A stretch of 31,692 nt of DNA from an uncultured Trueperaceae bacterium (GTDB taxonomy: Bacteria; Deinococcota; Deinococci; Deinococcales; Trueperaceae): NCBI GenBank assembly GCA_937911855.1, contig CALDPK010000162.1, forward strand, positions 1 through 31,692, in the 5' to 3' direction. The stretch's first letter is position 1, and every line of letters starts with the position of its first letter. The position numbers and the translations under genes are program-made. This document shows, piece by piece, positions 1-8,396 of this stretch. Below the pieces are notes generated by a model, which saw only the letters and a list, made by a program, of their open reading frames with translations, did no database searches and was not told the origin of the DNA.

Positions 1-728
1 AGCGCGACATCCTCTTCATCGACGAGATCCATCGTCTGCGGCCGATCATCGAGGAGTTCCTCTATCCGGCGATGGAGGATTTCCGCATCGATATCCGCCT
101 CTCCGACGGGCCCAAGGCGCAGACGATCTCGATGCCGGTGGAGCGCTTCACCCTGATCGGCGCGACCACGCGGTTCGGTCTGCTGACACCGCCGATGCGC
201 GCGCGCTTCGGCATCGTGCAGCGCCTCAACTTCTACGATCCCGAGCAGCTCGCGGAGATCGTGGTACGCAGTGCCGAGATCCTGGCCGTGGAGTGCACGC
301 GCGATGGCGCGCTGGAGATCGCGCGCCGCTCACGTGGCACGCCCCGCGTCGCGAACCGGCTGCTGCGGCGTGTGCGCGACTTCGCGCAGGTCCGCGCCGA
401 CGGCATCATCGATCAGCCCGTCGCGAACGCCGCGCTGCTCATGCTGGACGTGGATGAGTACGGTCTCGATGAGATGGATGCACGCATTCTGAAGACGCTG
501 ATCGAGCACTTCGAGGGCGGGCCTGTCGGTCTGAACACGCTGGCTGTCGCCGTGGGCGAGGATGCCGGGGCACTCGAGGAAGTGTACGAGCCGTTCCTCA
601 TCCAGCTGGGACTTCTCGAGCGGACGCCGCGTGGCCGCATGGCGACGGCGCTCGGTTACCGGCACCTTGGCCTGGAAGCTCCGGCCGGCCAGCGGGGCCT
701 GTTCGCGGACGACACGGAGCCGGCTTGA
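1..728 (+). CDS. ruvB: RuvB Holliday-junction branch-migration helicase (3' part)
   Basis: This is the C-terminal two thirds of the RuvB AAA+ motor, which drives branch migration with RuvA during recombinational repair. The reading frame is open from the window edge (first full codon at 3), so the N-terminus with Walker A lies outside. Visible are Walker B (LFIDEIH, near 15-35), the family block LYPAMEDF, the sensor-1 stretch IGATTRFG, the sensor-2 stretch RGTPRVANRLLRR, and the C-terminal winged-helix DNA-binding domain (GLDEMDARIL to the end). Its TGA overlaps the TTG start of the following ABC exporter by four bases, so the two are probably translationally coupled. Identification is firm; only the truncation by the window limits it. 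Confidence 0.96.
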   Translation, partial: RDILFIDEIHRLRPIIEEFLYPAMEDFRIDIRLSDGPKAQTISMPVERFTLIGATTRFGLLTPPMRARFGIVQRLNFYDPEQLAEIVVRSAEILAVECTRDGALEIARRSRGTPRVANRLLRRVRDFAQVRADGIIDQPVANAALLMLDVDEYGLDEMDARILKTLIEHFEGGPVGLNTLAVAVGEDAGALEEVYEPFLIQLGLLERTPRGRMATALGYRHLGLEAPAGQRGLFADDTEPA

Positions 729-2515
729 GACGCAGGAGCAAGCCGAGCGCAGGACCCAGGGAACGACTCGACTTCAGCAACCTGCGCAGGGCCTTCGCCT
801 TCACACGGCCGTACCGCGGTTACTTCATTGCCGGCATGCTCGCCACTGTCATCGCCAGCGTCCTGGCGCTGGCACTGCCGCTGCTGGCGCGCGAGCTGTT
901 CAACGAGGCGTTCGCCGAACTGGGCGCCAGCCTGGCCCAGACCAACCTGAACACGATCCTGCTGCTGATGGTGGGGCTGTTCGTCCTCGAGGCGATCTTC
1001 GCGTTCTTCCGCAGCTACTTCCTGGCACTCGTCGGTGAAGGCGTGGTCGCCGACGTGCGCGGCAAGCTGTTCAGCCACATCCTGGGCCTGTCACTCGGGT
1101 TCTTCCAGACCCGGAGGACGGGTGAGATCACGTCTCGCCTGACGTCCGACATCGCGACGCTGCAGGGTGCGGTCTCGAGGACACTCGCGCAGTTCCTCAG
1201 CCAGGCGGTTTCACTGGTCGGCGGGATCGTCGTGCTGCTGTTCATCAACCGCGACCTCACCCTGTTCCTGCTGGCCGTGGTCCCGCTCGTCGTCGTGACG
1301 GCAGTGCTGTTCGGCGGTTTCCTGCGCAGGATCAGCACCAGGTTCCAGGACAGCATCGCCGCTGCGAACGCCAGCGCCGAGGAAGCGATCGCCGGCATCC
1401 GGGTCGTCAAGTCATTCGTCGCGGAGCGGTTCGAGGCCGACCGCTACGGCAGCCTGATCGGCGAGTCGTTCCGGCTGGCCCGCAGGCGGGCGCTCGGCAG
1501 GGCCATATTCCTGCCGGTCACCGGCATGCTTGTAGCGACCGGCATAGCGTTCGTCCTCTGGTACGGCGGCCGGCAGGTCCTGCAGGGGGCGCTGCTCCCG
1601 GGCGACCTGGTCGCGTTCCTCATCCTCACCATCACCATCGGCGCTGCCGTAGGCACGCTGACTGGTCTGTTCAGTGAACTGCAGGAAGCCATGGGCGCCA
1701 GCAGGCGCATATTCGAGCTACTGGATACAGACAGTGACCTGAAGGAGCCAGACAACCCGGTTCCGCTGGCGCCAGTCAACGGCGCCGTGACTTTCAGCGA
1801 CGTGACTTTCGCCTACCCGGGCGGCAGTAACGTGCTGTCCGAAGTGAACGTGAGCGCGGCTCCCGGAGAGGTAGTTGCGCTGGTTGGCCCGAGCGGGGCC
1901 GGCAAGACCAGCCTGGCAATGCTCATCCCCCGTTTCCACGATCCGGTGAGCGGAAGCATCACGGTTGACGGCCGGGACGTGCGTGACATCGCGACGGACG
2001 AGCTGCGCCGCCACGTGGGCGTGGTGTTCCAGGAGACCGTGCTGTTCAGCGGCACGATAGCCGACAACATCCGTTACGGCACCCCGGACGCCAGTGACGC
2101 TCAGGTGCGGGCTGCAGCGGAAGCGGCCAACGCCCTCGAGTTCATAGACCGACTGGACGAGGGAATGGACACCATGGTCGGCGAACGCGGAATGACGCTG
2201 TCGGGCGGTCAGCGCCAGCGCGTGGCGATCGCCCGCGCCCTGCTGAAAGACCCCCGCATACTGATACTCGATGAAGCGACCAGCGCCCTTGACAGCGAGT
2301 CAGAAGCGCTGGTGCAGGAAGCCCTGGACGTACTCATGCGGGGACGGACCACCTTCGTCATCGCCCACCGGCTGTCCACCATCCACGGTGCTGACCGCAT
2401 CGTGGTACTGGACCAGGGACGCGTGGTGCAGCAGGGCAGCCACAGTGAACTGATCGAAGCAGGCGGGCTTTACCGTGACCTGCACGACCGCCAGTTCGCC
2501 GGCGCCTTCAGCTGA
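725..2515 (+). CDS. ABC exporter, fused permease and ATPase (MsbA/BmrA type)
   Basis: A 596-aa half-transporter that would work as a homodimer in the inner membrane to export a lipid, peptide or drug; the substrate cannot be read from sequence. The N-terminal half (about residues 20-330) has the hydrophobic segments of a type-1 exporter domain. The C-terminal ATPase has Walker A GPSGAGKT (388-395), signature LSGGQ (492-496), Walker B ending in D516-E517 and the H-loop histidine H548, so it looks fully active. The start is TTG at 725 inside the ruvB stop (TTGA overlap); a later start would cut into the family's N-terminal helix. Its 3' end overlaps the convergent osmC by 8 bases, with no terminator hairpin visible between them. 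Confidence 0.93.
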   Translation: MRRRSKPSAGPRERLDFSNLRRAFAFTRPYRGYFIAGMLATVIASVLALALPLLARELFNEAFAELGASLAQTNLNTILLLMVGLFVLEAIFAFFRSYFLALVGEGVVADVRGKLFSHILGLSLGFFQTRRTGEITSRLTSDIATLQGAVSRTLAQFLSQAVSLVGGIVVLLFINRDLTLFLLAVVPLVVVTAVLFGGFLRRISTRFQDSIAAANASAEEAIAGIRVVKSFVAERFEADRYGSLIGESFRLARRRALGRAIFLPVTGMLVATGIAFVLWYGGRQVLQGALLPGDLVAFLILTITIGAAVGTLTGLFSELQEAMGASRRIFELLDTDSDLKEPDNPVPLAPVNGAVTFSDVTFAYPGGSNVLSEVNVSAAPGEVVALVGPSGAGKTSLAMLIPRFHDPVSGSITVDGRDVRDIATDELRRHVGVVFQETVLFSGTIADNIRYGTPDASDAQVRAAAEAANALEFIDRLDEGMDTMVGERGMTLSGGQRQRVAIARALLKDPRILILDEATSALDSESEALVQEALDVLMRGRTTFVIAHRLSTIHGADRIVVLDQGRVVQQGSHSELIEAGGLYRDLHDRQFAGAFS

Positions 2516-2936
2516 CCAGCTGGGCGTCGACGCTTATGCTGGTGCCGCCGAGTGCGCGGCTGACCGGGCATTCGCGGCTGGCACGTTCGGCGAACTCTTC
2601 GAACGTCGCCTGGTCCATGCCGTCAACCTGACCGTGTACTGACAGCTGGATGCCGCTGATGCCGGGTCCGCCGTCGCCCGCGTCCATGCTCACTTCCGCA
2701 TCCGTGCGGATCATCTGCGGCTGGTGGCCGTCCTGGCTGAGCATGTTGGCCAGCGCCATCGAGAAGCAGCCGGCCAGCGCGGCACCTATGAGTTCCTCGG
2801 GGTTGGTGCCGGATTCACTGCCGAAACGTGTTGCGAACGAGAACGCCCCGATCCGGGTACCGGAGCCGAGCTCCATGTTGCCGGTGCCGCCCTTCAGGTC
2901 GCCCTGCCATTCTGCTGTGGCTTTGCTCTTGCGCAT
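2508..2936 (-). CDS. osmC: OsmC-family organic hydroperoxide reductase
   Basis: A 142-aa protein of the OsmC/Ohr superfamily, thiol peroxidases that reduce organic hydroperoxides in the cytoplasm. The two redox cysteines are in place: C57 (AGCFSM) and C123 (RECPVS). The block NPEELIGAALAGCFSMAL is typical of the OsmC branch, and the length matches the family (about 140 aa). The ATG at 2936 follows a strong ribosome binding site (AAGGAGG) 7 nt upstream. The gene is divergent from uvrB. OsmC and Ohr are hard to separate by eye; the N-terminus (KATAEWQGDLKGGTG) favours OsmC. Confidence 0.94.
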   Translation of the reverse strand: MRKSKATAEWQGDLKGGTGNMELGSGTRIGAFSFATRFGSESGTNPEELIGAALAGCFSMALANMLSQDGHQPQMIRTDAEVSMDAGDGGPGISGIQLSVHGQVDGMDQATFEEFAERASRECPVSRALGGTSISVDAQLVS

Positions 2937-2959
2937 GATGATTCCTCCTTGTGGTCGTC

Positions 2960-2965
2960 ATCATA
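2960..2965 (-). promoter_or_regulatory. -10 box for osmC
   Basis: TATGAT on the minus strand, 23 nt before the osmC ATG. A start site about 7 nt downstream would give a leader of roughly 17 nt holding the AAGGAGG site. No convincing -35 hexamer is seen at the normal spacing. Inferred from position and sequence only. Confidence 0.45.
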
Positions 2966-3020
2966 GGCCTTGCCGCGCCCGGTTACAGGCGGCAGGCTCA
3001 CTGTGTGGTGTGATGACGGG

Positions 3021-5072
3021 ATGTCACTGACGGTACAGGCGACCTACACGCCGACTGGAGACCAACCGAAGGCGATCCGCTCGCTGGTCGAGGGCCTGGA
3101 AGACGGCCTGCGCTACCAGACGCTGCTCGGAGCCACCGGTACCGGCAAGACCTTCACGATGGCGCAGATCATCCAGGAGGCCCAGCGGCCGGCGCTCGTC
3201 ATGGCGCCCAACAAGATTCTCACTGCACAGCTGGCGTCCGAGTTCCGCGAGTACTTCCCCGACGCAGCTGTCGAGATGTTCATCTCTTACTACGACTACT
3301 ACCAGCCGGAAGCGTATGTTCCCTCGCGTGACCTGTTCATCGAGAAGGACGCGAACATCAACCAGGAACTGGAGCGCCTGCGGCACTCGACCACGCGCAG
3401 CCTCCTGACCAGGCGCGACGTGATAGTTGTCGCGTCCGTGTCGGCCATCTACGGCCTGGGTTCACCCGTGACCTACCAGCAGCTCAACATGATCCTGCAG
3501 GCCGGCGAGACCAGGACGCGCGACGAGATCCTTGACCGGCTGATCACCCAGCAGTACGAACGCAATGACGTCGAGCTGGCGCCGGGCCGCTTCCGGGTGC
3601 GCGGCGACACCATCGAGATCTGGACGGCCTATGAAGAGGCACCCCTGCGCATAGAACTGTGGGGCGATTCCATCGACCGGCTGGTCATGATCGACCCGGT
3701 GACCGGTGACGAGCAGGGCGAGCTTGACGCAGTTACGGTCTTCCCCGCCCGCCATTACGTCACGCCCTTCGAGCAGATCGAACCGGCAGTACGCCAGATA
3801 GAAGCCGACCTGGAAGAACGCATCGCCTTCTTCGAAGCGAACGGCAAGTTGCTCGAGAAGCAGCGCATCACGGAACGCACCCGCTACGACCTGGAGATGC
3901 TCCGCACACTCGGCTACTGCACCGGCATCGAGAACTACTCCCGTTACCTGGAAGCGCGGCCGCCCGGCAGTCCGCCCGCCACGCTGCTCGATTACTTCCC
4001 CGAGGACTTCCTGGTCTTCCTGGACGAGTCGCACGTGATGGTGCCGCAGATCCGCGGCATGTACAACGGCGACCAGGCACGCAAGCGCACGCTCGTCGAT
4101 TACGGCTTCCGGCTGCCCGCCGCACTGGACAACAGGCCACTGCGGGACGAGGAGTTCAGGGACCGGGTCGGCCAGGTCATCTTCGTCTCCGCCACGCCTG
4201 CCGATGAGGAGCGCAACCTGAGCGACCAGATCGTCGAGCAGGTCATCCGGCCGACCGGCCTGGTTGATCCGGAGATTTTCGTCAAGCCCAGCAAAGGTCA
4301 GATCGACGACCTGGTGTTCGCCATCCGCGACCGCGCGAAGAAGGGCGAGCGGGTGCTCATCACCACCCTGACCAAGAAGATGTCCGAGGACCTGACTGAG
4401 TACCTGGCGCAGCAGGGCATCAGGGTCCGCTGGATGCACTCCGACATCGACGCGGTCGAGCGCCAGGTGATCATCCGCGACCTGCGCCTCGGCCACTTCG
4501 ACGTGCTGGTCGGCATCAACCTCCTGCGCGAGGGCCTGGACCTGCCGGAAGTCTCTCTGGTGGCAATCCTTGACGCCGACAAGACCGGCTTCCTGCGCAG
4601 CACCCGCAGCCTGATCCAGACGATCGGCCGCGCGGCCCGAAACGTGAACGGTCAGGTTTACCTGTACGCCGATACCGTCTCGGACGCGATGGAAGTCGCC
4701 ATAGACGAGACGAACCGCCGCCGCGAGAAGCAGCTGGCTTACAACGCAGAGCACGGCATCTCGCCGGAAACCATCCGCAAACGCGTCCACGAAGTCATCC
4801 GCGGTGAACAGCCTGAAGGCGCCGAGGAGCCGGTGAAGCTGGCCCCGTGGGAGCGTGAACTCGTCCAGGACGACGCACGCCAGGAGCTTGCCCTGCTCGA
4901 GAACGAGATGTGGCAGGCGTCCGAGGACCTGGACTTCGAGAAGGCCGCGAACCTGCGCGACGCCATCCGCGAGCTGGAAGCGCGCATCCAGGGCGTGGAC
5001 CTGAAACTGCCTGCCCTGCCGAACGCCGGCCCGCGTGAGACCAGCCGGAAGTCACGGCGTGCACGGGCCTGA
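3021..5072 (+). CDS. uvrB: UvrB, excinuclease ABC subunit B
   Basis: Damage-verification helicase of nucleotide excision repair; it accepts DNA from UvrA and recruits UvrC. With the ATG at 3021 the product is 683 aa, the usual UvrB length. Seen in order: the GDQPKAI block (13-19), Walker A GATGTGKT (37-44), the beta-hairpin segment YYDYYQPEAYVP (about 90-101) that inserts between the strands, the DESH box (335-338), helicase motif VI IGRAARN, and the C-terminal UVR domain (about 625-660: ENEMWQASEDLDFEKAANLRD) that contacts UvrC. The frame is open further upstream to 2970, but the extension does not resemble UvrB. TGTGAT lies 6 nt before the ATG and could be a leaderless -10. The gene stands apart from uvrA and uvrC in this window. 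Confidence 0.97.
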   Translation: MSLTVQATYTPTGDQPKAIRSLVEGLEDGLRYQTLLGATGTGKTFTMAQIIQEAQRPALVMAPNKILTAQLASEFREYFPDAAVEMFISYYDYYQPEAYVPSRDLFIEKDANINQELERLRHSTTRSLLTRRDVIVVASVSAIYGLGSPVTYQQLNMILQAGETRTRDEILDRLITQQYERNDVELAPGRFRVRGDTIEIWTAYEEAPLRIELWGDSIDRLVMIDPVTGDEQGELDAVTVFPARHYVTPFEQIEPAVRQIEADLEERIAFFEANGKLLEKQRITERTRYDLEMLRTLGYCTGIENYSRYLEARPPGSPPATLLDYFPEDFLVFLDESHVMVPQIRGMYNGDQARKRTLVDYGFRLPAALDNRPLRDEEFRDRVGQVIFVSATPADEERNLSDQIVEQVIRPTGLVDPEIFVKPSKGQIDDLVFAIRDRAKKGERVLITTLTKKMSEDLTEYLAQQGIRVRWMHSDIDAVERQVIIRDLRLGHFDVLVGINLLREGLDLPEVSLVAILDADKTGFLRSTRSLIQTIGRAARNVNGQVYLYADTVSDAMEVAIDETNRRREKQLAYNAEHGISPETIRKRVHEVIRGEQPEGAEEPVKLAPWERELVQDDARQELALLENEMWQASEDLDFEKAANLRDAIRELEARIQGVDLKLPALPNAGPRETSRKSRRARA

Positions 5073-5105
5073 GGCGGCATGATAGGCTCCTTTACGGAGG
5101 CAAAG

Positions 5106-5600
5106 GTGAACTTTCAGGTCGGAGACCAGGTTGTCTATCCGCCTCAGGGGGGCGGCACCATCCAGGGCATCGTCGAACGCGTTGTCTCTGGCGTACCACG
5201 CAAGTACCTGCAGGTCGTTTTTGTCCGGGGGGACATGGAAGTGCTCGTACCGCTGGACAGCGCCCGGCAGGTGGGGCTGCGCCGCACACTCGGCTCAGAT
5301 GAGTTCGGACGGCTGGCCGAGCAGGCGCAGGCGGAACTGGACCTGCCGGAACCGTGGCCGCCGCGCTACCGGGCCGAGCAGGAGATCCTGGCCCGCAGCG
5401 ACACGTTCGAACTGGCACGGCTTATCGGCACTCTGTACCGTCGTGACGCCGAGCGGGGCCTCGCCAGTACTGAACGCGACGTCCTCGAGACGGCACGGGC
5501 GCTCCTGGCCAGCGAGCTCGCAGTGGTGCGCGGCACGTCCCTCGCCGAGAGTGAGACCTGGATCGACGAGACCCTCCTGGCGGGCAGCAGCGAAGTTTGA
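5106..5600 (+). CDS. CarD/CdnL-family RNA polymerase-binding regulator (paralogue 1)
   Basis: A 164-aa protein of the CarD_CdnL_TRCF family, which binds the RNAP beta subunit and stabilises open promoter complexes. The N-terminal Tudor-like polymerase-interaction domain is clear (FQVGDQVVYPPQGGGTIQGI, residues 3-22), followed by an alpha-helical DNA-binding domain. W84 (LPEPWPPRYR) is at the place of the tryptophan that CarD proteins wedge into the minor groove at the upstream edge of the bubble. I chose the GTG at 5106 because GGAGG lies just upstream and the domain starts there; an ATG at 5079 would add nine residues. It begins 33 bases after uvrB and its stop overlaps the rsmA TTG start (TTGA). 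A second paralogue is at 29201-29707. Confidence 0.9.
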   Translation: MNFQVGDQVVYPPQGGGTIQGIVERVVSGVPRKYLQVVFVRGDMEVLVPLDSARQVGLRRTLGSDEFGRLAEQAQAELDLPEPWPPRYRAEQEILARSDTFELARLIGTLYRRDAERGLASTERDVLETARALLASELAVVRGTSLAESETWIDETLLAGSSEV

Positions 5601-6424
5601 GCCTGTCACTTACGTCCCGCAGGGTGGTCACGGACCTGCTCAACCGGCACGGCCTGCGCCCCGATAAATCGTTCGGCCAGAACTTCCTTGTCGACCAGAA
5701 CGCGCTGAATGCGGTCGTAGCCGCGGCCGGGCTTGGCCCGGAAGATACCGCCGTCGAGTTCGGCCCGGGACTTGGCGTCCTGACGCGCGAGCTCGCTGCG
5801 CACGCCGGCAGGGTAGTCGCCGTGGAACTGGACGCGCGCATGCTTGCCGTGCTCTCAGAAACCACCGCCGGGCTTGACAATGTAGAGATACTGCACCAGG
5901 ACGCCCTTGACTTCGATTACACGCTGCTGCCCGCTGGCTCAAGCCTCGTGGCCAACCTCCCCTACAACGTGGCGACCCCGCTCGTAAGCCGCGCCCTGGA
6001 AAGTGGTCGGCTCAAACGGATCGTGGTCATGGTGCAGCGCGAAGTCGCCGAGCGCATGCGCGCGGGCGTGGGCGAGGACGGCTACGGCGCCTACTCGATA
6101 CTCATAAGGCATTTCGCCACTGCGAAGATCGTGCGTGACGTGCCGCCGGGCTGCTTCCTGCCACCCCCATCGGTAACCAGTTCGATAATCAGGCTTGACG
6201 TGCGCGAGGGAGTGCAGCCGGATCGGCAGCTTTTCGCCCTTGTACACTCGTCGTTCGCCCACCGTCGCAAAACGCTCCGCAAGAACCTCATGATGGCGGG
6301 TTACTCTGGAGCTACAGTCCTGCACGCACTGGGTTCGCTGCAGTTGAACGACAAGGTTCGGGCGGAAGAATTGTCGCTCGAACAGTTCCGGCTGCTGCTG
6401 ACTGCCCTGAAAGGTGCCGGCTGA
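5597..6424 (+). CDS. rsmA: RsmA/KsgA 16S rRNA dimethyladenosine transferase
   Basis: SAM-dependent methyltransferase that dimethylates two adjacent adenosines in helix 45 of 16S rRNA during late 30S assembly; its loss gives kasugamycin resistance in other bacteria. The 275-aa product has the GQNFLVD start block (27-33), the SAM-binding motif EFGPGLG (54-60), the catalytic NLPYN (120-124) and the QREVAERM block, all canonical. The start is TTG at 5597, overlapping the carD stop by four bases, so it is probably translated by coupling from carD. No separate ribosome binding site is needed or clear. Confidence 0.96.
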   Translation: MSLSLTSRRVVTDLLNRHGLRPDKSFGQNFLVDQNALNAVVAAAGLGPEDTAVEFGPGLGVLTRELAAHAGRVVAVELDARMLAVLSETTAGLDNVEILHQDALDFDYTLLPAGSSLVANLPYNVATPLVSRALESGRLKRIVVMVQREVAERMRAGVGEDGYGAYSILIRHFATAKIVRDVPPGCFLPPPSVTSSIIRLDVREGVQPDRQLFALVHSSFAHRRKTLRKNLMMAGYSGATVLHALGSLQLNDKVRAEELSLEQFRLLLTALKGAG

Positions 6425-6438
6425 ACATTTACTGGTTA

Positions 6439-6481
6439 CAGGTGGGATAACATGCTGCCTATTGAAACTGAGTCTCACCTG
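6439..6481 (+). promoter_or_regulatory. Leader region with inverted repeat ahead of the PfkB gene
   Basis: The 77-base gap after rsmA holds a 9-base inverted repeat (6439-6447 with 6473-6481, one G-U pair) with a 25-base loop. It ends 10 bases before the GGAGAGG ribosome binding site (6491-6497). A -10-like TAACAT (6448-6453) sits in the loop. It could be a weak terminator for the upstream operon, a leader hairpin or an operator; nothing in the sequence decides. Confidence 0.3.
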
Positions 6482-6501
6482 ATTCTTGCAGGAGAGGATT
6501 G

Positions 6502-7446
6502 ATGGCGAAATTCTTAGTCGTCGGCGACGCAACCGTCGACCAGATGTACTTCGTTGATGCACTTCCGGAGCCTGGTGGAGAAGTGACTGCCACCCGGGCC
6601 CTCATGAAACCCGGGGGCGCCGGAGGCACAGTTGCGATGGCGCTTGCGAGCCTTGGCAACGAAGTCCGCGTGGCCACCCGCGTGGGTCACGGGCCGTTCG
6701 CTGACCTGGCACTGTCCAATATGGAAGCCGTCGGCGTCAACATGGAGCTGGTGCAGCGGGACGCGGAACGCCAGACCTCGAGCGTCACCCTGCTCGTTAC
6801 GCCGGACACGCAGCGCACCATGATCTCGGCGCTCGGCGCAAGCCGCTACCTGGACGCAGCCATGCTGCAGCCTGAAACGGTCGCGGCAGCGGACGCAGTC
6901 GTAATGAGTGCGTACAGCCTGGTCGCTGGTCCGCAGCGTGAATACTCGGTGAAGACGCTCGAGTACGCACGCCAGGCAGGCGTGAAGACCTTCATGGACA
7001 TGGGCAGCGGCGCGATCCCTGCCCTGAAGGACCGGCTGCTGGACATCATCCGCAACATCGATTTCATGCTGATGAACGAACACGAGCTGTACCGGCTGAC
7101 CGGGGAGAACTCGATCTCGGCCGCGGTTTCGTGGCTGCGCCAGGGCGGGGTGTCCAACGTCATCGTCAAGGTGGGCGAGATGGGCTCCATAGTTATCACG
7201 CCCGACTTCACCGAACTGGTGGACGCGTTCGACGTGGACGGCGTGGTGGATTCCACCGGGGCAGGCGATTACTACACCGCCGGCTTCGCGCACGGTGTCA
7301 TGCTCGGCTACGACTTCCTGCATGCAGCCCGCATCGGCAACGTGGCCGGCGGCCTCAACACCACCCAGGTCGGCGCCCAGGGGTTCCGCCTGAACGCGGC
7401 TGATGTGGACCGGTTCGCCGAAGAGATGGAGGCTGTAGGTTCATGA
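6502..7446 (+). CDS. PfkB-family sugar or nucleoside kinase
   Basis: A 314-aa ribokinase-like kinase that would phosphorylate a sugar, nucleoside or similar alcohol with ATP. The N-terminal half has the PfkB substrate-binding pattern (GDATVDQMYFVDALPEPGGE, then GGAGGTVAMALASLG). The C-terminal signature is DSTGAGDYYTAGF, with the catalytic base D256. The exact substrate is not readable. Because psuG is present elsewhere in the window and pseudouridine kinase (PsuK) is a PfkB protein, that is one possibility, but the genes are 16 kb apart. The start is ATG at 6502 behind GGAGAGG; an in-frame TTG lies directly before it. Its stop overlaps the next gene by ATGA, indicating co-translation with the S41-like protein. 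Confidence 0.88.
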   Translation: MAKFLVVGDATVDQMYFVDALPEPGGEVTATRALMKPGGAGGTVAMALASLGNEVRVATRVGHGPFADLALSNMEAVGVNMELVQRDAERQTSSVTLLVTPDTQRTMISALGASRYLDAAMLQPETVAAADAVVMSAYSLVAGPQREYSVKTLEYARQAGVKTFMDMGSGAIPALKDRLLDIIRNIDFMLMNEHELYRLTGENSISAAVSWLRQGGVSNVIVKVGEMGSIVITPDFTELVDAFDVDGVVDSTGAGDYYTAGFAHGVMLGYDFLHAARIGNVAGGLNTTQVGAQGFRLNAADVDRFAEEMEAVGS

Positions 7447-8393
7447 AACAGCGGCTTTATTTTTTGCCCATGCTTGTACTTTTCTGCACAAGCTTGCTGC
7501 AGTTCGCCTTCGCCCAGGGCGACTTCGAGCGGCGCTTCGAAACCGCCTGGCAGCTGATCGACGAGCGCTACTGGAACCTGGACGTGATCCCCGGTGACTG
7601 GGACGAGATCGGCGAGCGCTACTCGGAACTGGTCCGCGAAGTCACCGACGACACGGCCTACTGGTCACTGATGGAAGACATGTACCAGGAGATCCAGGAC
7701 GACCATTCCGTGTTCGTCCCGCCCGCACGGGTCGAGGAGATCCGCGCTGTCTACGGCGACATGGCCTGCGTGGCCGTGCTCGGCCAGGCTGAACTGCCAG
7801 GGTTGCTGGGGACCATCGGCTACGGACTCGTCGACCTGAAACCCGGCAGCGCGGGCATCATCCGCATCCCGGACCTGGCCACGGATTTCGTCGCCGGCAA
7901 CGTGCGCAGCGCGGTGCAGGAACTCGAGGCGCAGGGGGCACAGGGACTGATCCTGGACCTGCGCGGCAACCCCGGCGGTCGCCTGCTGACCATGATGCAG
8001 GTGGCGGGCGTGTTCACCAGCGGCTTCCTGTGGCGGCTCGTAACGACCTGGAGCCTGCCCCTTCCCTACCCTGCCATCGGCCCCGCCGAAACCGACCTGC
8101 CGCTCGCCATCCTGATCGACAGCGACGTGCACTCGGCCGGCGAAGGCCTGGCCGGCGCGCTGCGTCAGTCCGGGCGGGCCATGACCTTCGGTCAGGTTAC
8201 TGCCGGCAACGTCGAAGCAGTGCTGCCGTTCTGCCTGCGTGACGGTTCGCAGGCCTGGGTGGCAGCGGGTGTGCTTGCACCGATCGGCGCGCCTACCTGG
8301 CAGAACGTGGGCGTTGAACCCGACTTCGAGGTAGAGCCCGACCAGGCAGAAGCTGCCGCGCTTGACTGGCTGCGCGGTCAGACCGGCAACTGA
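7443..8393 (+). CDS. Secreted S41-peptidase-like protein, probably inactive
   Basis: A 316-aa protein with an N-terminal signal peptide (hydrophobic residues about 5-24, likely cleavage after AFA) and an S41 (tail-specific protease) fold. Visible are the N-terminal helical region (ETAWQLIDERYWN), the DDHSVFVPP turn, the core block LILDLRGNPGG (169-179) and the nucleophile loop HSAGEGLAGAL with Ser231. The general-base lysine expected 25 residues later is Asn256 (TAGNVE). There is no room for the usual PDZ domain, only about 60 residues between the N-terminal region and the core. It may be a non-catalytic binding protein or use a different catalytic pair. It overlaps the PfkB kinase by ATGA, so the two are co-expressed; the link between them is unknown. 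Confidence 0.8.
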   Translation: MKQRLYFLPMLVLFCTSLLQFAFAQGDFERRFETAWQLIDERYWNLDVIPGDWDEIGERYSELVREVTDDTAYWSLMEDMYQEIQDDHSVFVPPARVEEIRAVYGDMACVAVLGQAELPGLLGTIGYGLVDLKPGSAGIIRIPDLATDFVAGNVRSAVQELEAQGAQGLILDLRGNPGGRLLTMMQVAGVFTSGFLWRLVTTWSLPLPYPAIGPAETDLPLAILIDSDVHSAGEGLAGALRQSGRAMTFGQVTAGNVEAVLPFCLRDGSQAWVAAGVLAPIGAPTWQNVGVEPDFEVEPDQAEAAALDWLRGQTGN

Positions 8394-8396
8394 GTC

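Noticed and set aside
2970..3020. Longer N-terminus for UvrB starting at 2970
   Set aside because: The extra 17 residues do not resemble UvrB, and the ATG at 3021 gives the family's normal start and length.
3462..4790. 442-codon open frame antisense to uvrB
   Set aside because: It mirrors the codon bias of high-GC uvrB, has no domain pattern or ribosome binding site, and uvrB on the other strand is unmistakable.
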